Positions 1 to 3,504 of a stretch of 5,946 bases of DNA are shown here, in pieces. Under the pieces are notes generated by a model. That model saw nothing but the letters and a program-made list of their open reading frames with translations, was not told the DNA's origin and made no database searches. Position numbers and translations under genes: made by a program. Source of the stretch: Bacteroidota bacterium (GTDB lineage Bacteria > Bacteroidota > Bacteroidia > Flavobacteriales > Flavobacteriaceae); the NCBI GenBank assembly GCA_024280815.1, contig JAJRPL010000032.1, forward strand, positions 1 to 5,946, written 5' to 3'. Positions within the stretch are counted from its first letter, which is position 1, and every line of letters starts with the position of its first letter.

Positions 1-530
1 GTTTCAGACAAATATACAACACCACTTCTGGTAGAATCTAAACCTCCACCTAAATCGCCCAATTCAAAACCAAGAATTTTTTCAGGGGCATCTTTAATTC
101 GATAAATTCCTCTAGAATAAAAATCGGCTGTAAAATTTGATAATTTTTTTAAATTTTTATTTCGGTTGGCAATTGCTGCTTTAATAATTCTATGAGCAGG
201 GTTTTCTTTAGAACTTATCGTTACCTCATCTAAAGCTAAAGCATCTTCAAATAAAGTAACATTTAATTTGTATGGAAACGTAATAATTTTTAATGCTTTT
301 TTAACTGTTTTAAATCCTAAATATTGAAAAACAACAGTGTAATTGCCCGTTTTATTAATATTTAATTCATACACACCTTCATCATTAGATGTTGTTCCTT
401 TATTTGAACCCTCAAAGTATATGTTCACAAATGGTAACGACTCATTATTTTTATCGGTAATAACTCCTCTAATTTGTGCCTGAGAAAAAGCGGTAACACA
501 AAAAATAATCAGGGTTATTTTAAATTTCAT
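1..530 (-). CDS. DUF5686 / carboxypeptidase-regulatory-like domain protein, N-terminal part (partial)
   Basis: Reading leftward from the ATG at 530-528 gives 176 codons without a stop, so the gene is cut by the left edge. Residues 1-18 form a signal peptide (MKFK, a hydrophobic stretch, then FSQAQ), so the protein is exported. Residues about 20-105 look like a CarboxypepD_reg-like beta-sandwich (IRGVITDKNNESLPFVNIY, GTTSNDEGVYEL, FQYLGFKT). From about residue 110 (NPAHRIIKAAIANR, then a segment with FYSRGIY) the sequence matches what I know as the start of DUF5686, a Bacteroidota family of roughly 800 residues thought to sit in the outer membrane. Its biochemical role is not established. It is transcribed away from the DUF3817 gene and has no visible functional link to the molybdoenzyme genes. 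A SusC/TonB-receptor N-terminus also carries this sandwich, but the region after residue 105 lacks a plug-like sequence. Family call is fairly sure; function is unknown. Confidence 0.85.
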   Translation of the reverse strand, partial: MKFKITLIIFCVTAFSQAQIRGVITDKNNESLPFVNIYFEGSNKGTTSNDEGVYELNINKTGNYTVVFQYLGFKTVKKALKIITFPYKLNVTLFEDALALDEVTISSKENPAHRIIKAAIANRNKNLKKLSNFTADFYSRGIYRIKDAPEKILGFELGDLGGGLDSTRSGVVYLSE

Positions 531-549
531 TTTAGTTGATTTGGATTCA

Positions 550-557
550 CAAACCTA
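550..557 (-). promoter_or_regulatory. Candidate -7 promoter element for the DUF5686 gene
   Basis: On the minus strand the octamer TAGGTTTG fits the Bacteroidota -7 consensus TAnnTTTG. It lies 19 bases upstream of the ATG, which would give a very short leader. No convincing TTTG element is visible at the -33 spacing, so the call rests on the -7 match and position only. Confidence 0.4.
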
Positions 558-603
558 ATTTTAAAAAAATAAAAGGGTGGTAATTATTTGTTAAAGCTTA
601 GCT

Positions 604-617
604 CATAAATCTTTATG
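604..617. promoter_or_regulatory. 14-bp dyad upstream of the DUF3817 promoter
   Basis: CATAAA-TC-TTTATG is a perfect inverted repeat with 6-bp arms and a 2-base spacer. It directly abuts the putative -33 element (TTTTG, 618-622). It could be an operator, but an AT-rich palindrome of this size can also arise by chance. No regulator is recognised. Confidence 0.25.
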
Positions 618-653
618 TTTTGTTAATTTTTCAATTATCAACACCTATATTTG
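618..653 (+). promoter_or_regulatory. Promoter of the DUF3817 gene (Bacteroidota type)
   Basis: The -7 element TATATTTG (646-653) matches TAnnTTTG exactly and is followed by CAAA, a common flavobacterial continuation. A TTTTG (618-622) lies 23 bases upstream, which fits the -33 TTTG box spacing. The ATG at 680 follows 26 bases after the -7 element. Confidence 0.65.
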
Positions 654-679
654 CAAACATAAAATCTTAAAAAGTTAAA

Positions 680-961
680 ATGAAACAAACATTTAGAATT
701 GTAAGTTTTTTAGAAGGAATTTCCTATTTATTACTACTTTTTGTTGCTGTACCTATAAAATATTTTGCAGAAGATCCTTCTTATGTGAGACTACTCGGTA
801 TGCCACACGGGCTTTTATTTGTTGCCTATGTTGTACTTGCTTTTTTAATAAAACCAGACATGAAATGGGATTGGAAAACGTTTGGAATTGTACTTATTGC
901 TTCTGTTTTACCCTTTGGTACTTTTTATATTGATAAGAAGTATTTGAGATCCCATCCCTAG
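680..961 (+). CDS. DUF3817 family small integral membrane protein
   Basis: This 93-residue protein is mostly hydrophobic. It has three likely membrane segments at about residues 5-26, 42-58 and 67-84. Family landmarks of DUF3817 (YdzA-like membrane proteins) are visible: EGISYLLLL near the N-terminus, GMPHGLLFVAYVV in the middle, and LPFGTFYIDKKYL near the end. Length is normal for the family, whose function is unknown. The start is supported by the promoter just upstream and by the conserved N-terminal segment. The gene appears monocistronic, because a hairpin with a T-tract begins one base after its stop. The last few residues after KKYLR (SHP) are encoded right at the border of the hairpin repeat and may derive from it. 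Confidence 0.85.
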   Translation: MKQTFRIVSFLEGISYLLLLFVAVPIKYFAEDPSYVRLLGMPHGLLFVAYVVLAFLIKPDMKWDWKTFGIVLIASVLPFGTFYIDKKYLRSHP

Positions 962-1023
962 CCCTTCCCAAAGGGAAGGAGATTTTTTCCCCTTCGGGGA
1001 AATGTCCGGAGGACAAAGGGGAT
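962..1023. repeat. Compact three-hairpin intergenic element between convergent genes
   Basis: Three consecutive perfect stem-loops fill this gap. They are CCTTCCC/GGGAAGG (963-979), TTTCCCC/GGGGAAA around a TTC loop (986-1002) and TGTCC/GGACA around GGA (1003-1015). AAGGGG (1016-1021) could pair with CCCCTT (989-994) as an alternative fold. The block is much richer in G+C than the surrounding sequence and fits exactly between the stop of the DUF3817 gene and the stop of moaD. It resembles the palindromic REP-like units scattered between flavobacterial genes, but copy number cannot be judged from one window. Confidence 0.55.
963..988 (+). terminator. Rho-independent terminator of the DUF3817 gene
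   Basis: CCTTCCC (963-969), loop AAA, GGGAAGG (973-979) form a perfect 7-bp GC-rich stem, followed after AGA by six T (983-988). It begins right after the stop codon. The T-tract is on the plus-strand side only, so it suits the rightward gene and not moaD. Confidence 0.7.
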
Positions 1024-1266
1024 TCAACCACCACTAACGGGAGGGATAAAAGCTACAATATCATTATTTTTTAGTAAATAGTCTGTCTCAACATATGCCT
1101 CGTTTACAGCAATTGAAAAGTTTGAATAGGTATTTAATTTGTCGTATTTTTTTAATAATGATGCTTTTAAGTCGGCGATTGAAGTACCATCATCTTCTGT
1201 AACTTCTATAGTGCCCTTACCAACAATATCTTTAAGAATTCCGAAAAATAAGATTTTAATTTTCAT
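1024..1266 (-). CDS. moaD: Molybdopterin synthase sulfur-carrier subunit MoaD
   Basis: This 80-residue protein is a ubiquitin-fold sulfur carrier of the MoaD/ThiS family. Its start MKIKILFFGILKDIVGK is typical of MoaD, and it ends in PPVSGG. The terminal Gly-Gly is adenylated and thiocarboxylated by a MoeB-like enzyme. Together with MoaE, MoaD then inserts the dithiolene sulfurs into precursor Z to give molybdopterin in the cytoplasm. Internal landmarks are NEAYVETDYLLKNNDIVAFIPP, the usual region before the tail. The ending separates it from ThiS, although some ThiS-like proteins also end in GG. It stands alone: the next gene in its direction is convergent, and upstream it is divergent from a molybdoenzyme operon that needs its product. 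No moaE, moaA or moeB is visible in the window. Confidence 0.92.
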   Translation of the reverse strand: MKIKILFFGILKDIVGKGTIEVTEDDGTSIADLKASLLKKYDKLNTYSNFSIAVNEAYVETDYLLKNNDIVAFIPPVSGG

Positions 1267-1270
1267 CTTG

Positions 1271-1278
1271 TAAAGATA
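1271..1278 (-). promoter_or_regulatory. Weak candidate -7 element for moaD
   Basis: On the minus strand TATCTTTA differs from TAnnTTTG only in the last base. It lies just four bases upstream of the moaD ATG, which would imply a leaderless or near-leaderless transcript. No clear -33 box is seen. The call is weak. Confidence 0.25.
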
Positions 1279-1316
1279 GCTTATTTATAGAATTTGATAA
1301 TAAAATTAAAATTTAA

Positions 1317-1330
1317 GTAACAAATGTTAC
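1317..1330. promoter_or_regulatory. CRP/FNR-type operator in the moaD/molybdoenzyme divergent gap
   Basis: GTAAC-AAAT-GTTAC is a perfect dyad with 5-bp arms and a 4-base spacer. This is the same geometry as the FNR box (TTGAT-N4-ATCAA). Its centre (1323.5) is about 42 bases upstream of the start site predicted from the TATTTTTG element at 1352-1359, the class II activator position. This arrangement suggests control by a CRP/FNR-superfamily sensor of oxygen, nitric oxide or redox state. The regulator is not in the window, so the identity is inferred. Confidence 0.55.
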
Positions 1331-1351
1331 AAACTAAATGACTTTTTTGGT

Positions 1352-1359
1352 TATTTTTG
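1352..1359 (+). promoter_or_regulatory. -7 promoter element of the molybdoenzyme operon
   Basis: TATTTTTG matches TAnnTTTG and lies 22 bases before the ATG at 1382. The expected TTTG box near 1325 is missing. The dyad at 1317-1330 covers that position, which would fit an activator-dependent promoter. Confidence 0.5.
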
Positions 1360-1381
1360 GAGAACTAACTAGAATAATCAC

Positions 1382-2998
1382 ATGAAATACGGATTTATTA
1401 TTGATAACCGAAAATGTATTGGTTGTCATGCGTGTACAACTGCCTGTAAGAGTGAGCACGATGTTGCGGTAGGCGTTAACAGAACTTATGTTAAACAAGT
1501 AGAAAAAGGAGAATTTCCAAACACACGCAGAATATTTTCAGTAATGCGATGTAACCATTGTACAGATGCTCCATGTGTAGAAATTTGTCCAGTAGAAGCA
1601 TTATATACTCGCGAAGATGGTATTGTAGATTTTGATAACAATCGTTGTATTGGCTGTAAATCGTGTATGCAAGCCTGTCCTTATGACGCTTTGTATATCG
1701 ATCCTGATACTAATACAGCAGCTAAATGTAATTACTGTGCACATCGTATCGAAGTAGGTCGTGAGCCTGCTTGTGTTACGGTTTGTCCAGAACATGCAAT
1801 TATTGCAGGTGATATGGAAAATCCGAATACGGAAATTTCACAATTATTAGCAAGAGAACAAGTAACGGTTCGTAAACCTGAAAAAGGTACGAATCCAAAC
1901 TTATTTTATATTGATGGAGATTTTTCTTCATTAAATCCTGAAGCCACAGATAAATCAGGTGATTTCTTATGGAATTCTCAGGCTCGTGGTGTAGGTCACT
2001 TTGCAAAAGCAGCAGAAAAGATGATGCACACCAATGATGATGTGAACTTGTTGCAGATGAGTATTGATAACGATATTCAAGCTGCTTATAAACGTAAAGA
2101 TTCTGAAAACCCAAATTATATAGATGTCCTTAACGGAAAAGCACGTAGAGTGTACGATACACCAGACAAAGGTATTCTTTGGGGATGGGAAGTTTCTGCC
2201 TATGTGATGACAAAAGCAATTTCGGCAGGAGCTTTTTTAATTCCGTTTTTAGCCATGTTATTAGGGTATGAAGTTTCGGATACTACTAAATTATGGTCAG
2301 CAGGAATCTCATTAGTTTTCTTAGGATTAACAGGATTATTCCTAGTAATGGATTTAGACAGACCTGACCGTTTCTTAAACGTATTGTTAAGACCACAATG
2401 GAAATCTTGGCTGGTAAAAGGAGGGTATATCATTACCATTTTCGGATTACTAGCAACTGTTTGGGGAGCAATGACCTACTTTGAAATAAAAGCAGGAGAA
2501 ACCATTTTACTTTGGATAACCGCATTTTTTGCCATAATGTTAGCCATTTACACCGCATTTTTATTCGCACAAGCAAAAGGACGCGATTTTTGGCAAAGTC
2601 CGAGTTTGGCTTTACACATGTTAGTACATAGTGTTATGGCTGGAGCAGCAATATTTGCATTGGTTTCTTTAGTTACAGATTTAGATTCTTGGATGGGCTT
2701 ATTAAAAATGACAATGATTGTTGCGTTGGTAGTAAATCTATTTACCATGATAACAGAATTGACCATGACACATCCTTCAACGGCAGCACATGCAGTTGTT
2801 GCAATGATTACAAAAGGAAGATATAAAAATCTATTTTGGGTGGTTGTAGTTGTATTAGGAAATGTTTTACCATTAGTATTGTTGTTAGTTGCACCAAGTG
2901 CTATGCTATTAGTAGTCTCAGCTGTGTTAGTCCTTATTGGAATATACGCAACTGAAAAAATATGGATTGAAGCACCACAGCGAGTTCCACTCGCTTAA
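1382..2998 (+). CDS. Fused iron-sulfur (DmsB/PsrB-like) and NrfD/PsrC-like membrane subunit of a molybdoenzyme
   Basis: This 538-residue protein joins two subunits that are usually separate. Residues 1-140 form a ferredoxin subunit with 16 cysteines in four motifs: 12/15/18/22, 57/60/65/69, 89/92/95/99 and 116/119/131/135. All are of [4Fe-4S] type, the second having CX2CX4CX3CP. Residues about 141-265 are a hydrophilic linker. Residues 266-538 are an NrfD/PsrC-like anchor with eight likely helices (about 271-294, 303-325, 344-366, 373-397, 408-431, 438-460, 483-504 and 508-525). The loop DLDRPDRFLNVLLRPQWKSW and the end KIWIEAPQRVPL are family hallmarks. The family passes electrons between a molybdopterin subunit and the quinone pool through the iron-sulfur chain. 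There is no Tat or Sec signal, so the cluster domain should face the cytoplasm. The catalytic subunit is encoded two genes downstream. Family assignment is firm; substrate is unknown. Confidence 0.9.
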   Translation: MKYGFIIDNRKCIGCHACTTACKSEHDVAVGVNRTYVKQVEKGEFPNTRRIFSVMRCNHCTDAPCVEICPVEALYTREDGIVDFDNNRCIGCKSCMQACPYDALYIDPDTNTAAKCNYCAHRIEVGREPACVTVCPEHAIIAGDMENPNTEISQLLAREQVTVRKPEKGTNPNLFYIDGDFSSLNPEATDKSGDFLWNSQARGVGHFAKAAEKMMHTNDDVNLLQMSIDNDIQAAYKRKDSENPNYIDVLNGKARRVYDTPDKGILWGWEVSAYVMTKAISAGAFLIPFLAMLLGYEVSDTTKLWSAGISLVFLGLTGLFLVMDLDRPDRFLNVLLRPQWKSWLVKGGYIITIFGLLATVWGAMTYFEIKAGETILLWITAFFAIMLAIYTAFLFAQAKGRDFWQSPSLALHMLVHSVMAGAAIFALVSLVTDLDSWMGLLKMTMIVALVVNLFTMITELTMTHPSTAAHAVVAMITKGRYKNLFWVVVVVLGNVLPLVLLLVAPSAMLLVVSAVLVLIGIYATEKIWIEAPQRVPLA

Positions 2999-3005
2999 TT
3001 TTAAA

Positions 3006-3040
3006 TTATTTCGATTTATGTATGATTGCTTCGATTATTT
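3006..3040. repeat. Left arm of imperfect inverted repeats around the four-helix-bundle gene
   Basis: The reverse complement of this arm reads AATCGAAGCAATCAT, then a few bases, then CATAAATCG. The right arm at 3461-3481 reads AATCGAATAAATCATAAATCG. The CATAAATCG core is identical (3012-3020 inverted against 3473-3481), and an AATCGAA word matches as well. Such flanking complementarity recalls IVS elements, whose ends pair, but the match is imperfect. Confidence 0.4.
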
Positions 3041-3078
3041 AACAACATCAACATGTCGTTAAAATAGAAATAATCGAA
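3030..3078. repeat. 11-bp perfect inverted repeat in the leader of the four-helix-bundle gene
   Basis: TTCGATTATTT (3030-3040) and AAATAATCGAA (3068-3078) are perfect reverse complements around a 27-base loop. Inside the loop AACAAC (3041-3046) can pair with GTCGTT (3055-3060) apart from one mismatch. The stem is AT-rich and no T-tract follows, so it is not a classic terminator. It may be an RNA processing or regulatory hairpin, or the end of an inserted element. Confidence 0.5.
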
Positions 3079-3086
3079 TAAATAAA
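3072..3086 (+). repeat. 15-bp direct repeat, left copy
   Basis: AATCGAATAAATAAA occurs here, three bases before the ATG of the four-helix-bundle gene. It recurs identically at 3486-3500, four bases before the ATG of the catalytic subunit gene. The repeat could be a target duplication or a duplicated translation-initiation leader. Confidence 0.7.
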
Positions 3087-3089
3087 CAG

Positions 3090-3446
3090 ATGGAAAATAT
3101 TTTAAAGCAAAGAACAAAAAATATTGCAATAATGGTTTGGCAGAATTGCCAAAAAATAGAGAATGAATTTTATGATTATAAAAGACAATTAATAAGATGT
3201 TCTAGTTCAGTTGGTGCAAATTATAGAGCTGCATGCAGAGCAAAATCATCAAGGGACTTTCTAAACAAATTAAAAATAGTTGAAGAAGAGTTAGATGAAA
3301 CAATGTACTTTATTGAATTAATCACTGAAATAAAACCAGAATCAAATACTCTTTGGAAAAAAGCATATGATGAATCTGAAGAATTATTGAAAATAATAGT
3401 AAAATCAATCGGAACTGTTCGAGCAAAGTTGAACAAGCAAAAATAA
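3090..3446 (+). CDS. Four-helix-bundle protein, 23S rRNA intervening-sequence (S23) family
   Basis: This 118-residue protein belongs to the small four-helix-bundle family first found in intervening sequences of bacterial 23S rRNA genes (TIGR02436-like). The recognisable core is QLIRCSSSVGANYRAACRAK followed by SSRDFLNKLKIVEEELDE and TMYFIELI. Length is normal for the family. It is predicted all-helical, with basic patches at both ends (KQRTKN and RAKLNKQK). The molecular function is unknown. The family is related to Avd, the accessory protein of diversity-generating retroelements, but no reverse transcriptase or template repeat is present. The gene sits between two subunit genes of one enzyme, in the same orientation, 91 bases after the first and 58 before the second. 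Related repeat words lie in both gaps. It shows no sign of decay. I infer a dispersed IVS-like insertion and not an enzyme subunit. Confidence 0.88.
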   Translation: MENILKQRTKNIAIMVWQNCQKIENEFYDYKRQLIRCSSSVGANYRAACRAKSSRDFLNKLKIVEEELDETMYFIELITEIKPESNTLWKKAYDESEELLKIIVKSIGTVRAKLNKQK

Positions 3447-3460
3447 TTAGGCAATCCGTT

Positions 3461-3497
3461 AATCGAATAAATCATAAATCGGAGAAATCGAATAAAT
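3461..3497. repeat. Right repeat arm with tandem AATCGAATAAAT copies
   Basis: AATCGAATAAAT occurs at 3461-3472 and again at 3486-3497, 25 bases apart, with CATAAATCGGAGA between. The segment 3461-3481 is the inverted partner of the left arm at 3006-3040. No terminator and no TAnnTTTG promoter is seen in this gap, so the downstream catalytic gene probably depends on read-through from upstream. Confidence 0.45.
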
Positions 3498-3500
3498 AAA
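3486..3500 (+). repeat. 15-bp direct repeat, right copy
   Basis: This AATCGAATAAATAAA is identical to 3072-3086 and lies just before AAAG-ATG of the catalytic gene. The two copies bracket the four-helix-bundle coding region, 414 bases apart. Confidence 0.7.
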
Positions 3501-3504
3501 AAAG

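Larger units (their letters stand above)
3007..3504 (+). mobile_element. Putative IVS-like insertion carrying the four-helix-bundle gene
   Basis: The region between the two molybdoenzyme genes contains the four-helix-bundle gene, inverted arms (3006-3040 and 3461-3481) and a 15-bp direct repeat (3072-3086 and 3486-3500). Together these suggest an inserted unit. The repeats do not form a textbook transposon end: the left direct repeat lies inside the left inverted arm, while the right one lies outside the right arm. Exact borders are therefore uncertain. No transposase is encoded. Confidence 0.35.

Noticed and set aside
1359..1362. GGAG as a Shine-Dalgarno sequence for the gene at 1382
   Set aside because: It lies about 20 bases from the ATG, too far to act as a ribosome binding site, and overlaps the end of the -7 promoter element.
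1601..2114. Minus-strand open frames opposite the iron-sulfur/NrfD gene
   Set aside because: They have no family resemblance or initiation context and lie antisense to a gene with clear conserved motifs. The same holds for antisense frames at 2200-2766, 3221-3742, 4506-4787 and 5090-5403, and for the plus frame at 5513-5707 inside the catalytic gene.
3001..3089. Terminator ending the operon after the iron-sulfur/NrfD gene
   Set aside because: The inverted repeat is AT-rich and not followed by a T-tract, and no promoter is visible before the catalytic subunit gene, so read-through is more likely.
3090..3446. Avd-like component of a diversity-generating retroelement
   Set aside because: The fold family is related to Avd, but there is no reverse transcriptase, no template/variable repeat pair and no adenine-biased variable region in the window.
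3461..3497. CRISPR-like or tandem repeat array
   Set aside because: There are only two 12-base copies 25 bases apart, with no repeat-spacer regularity and no cas genes.
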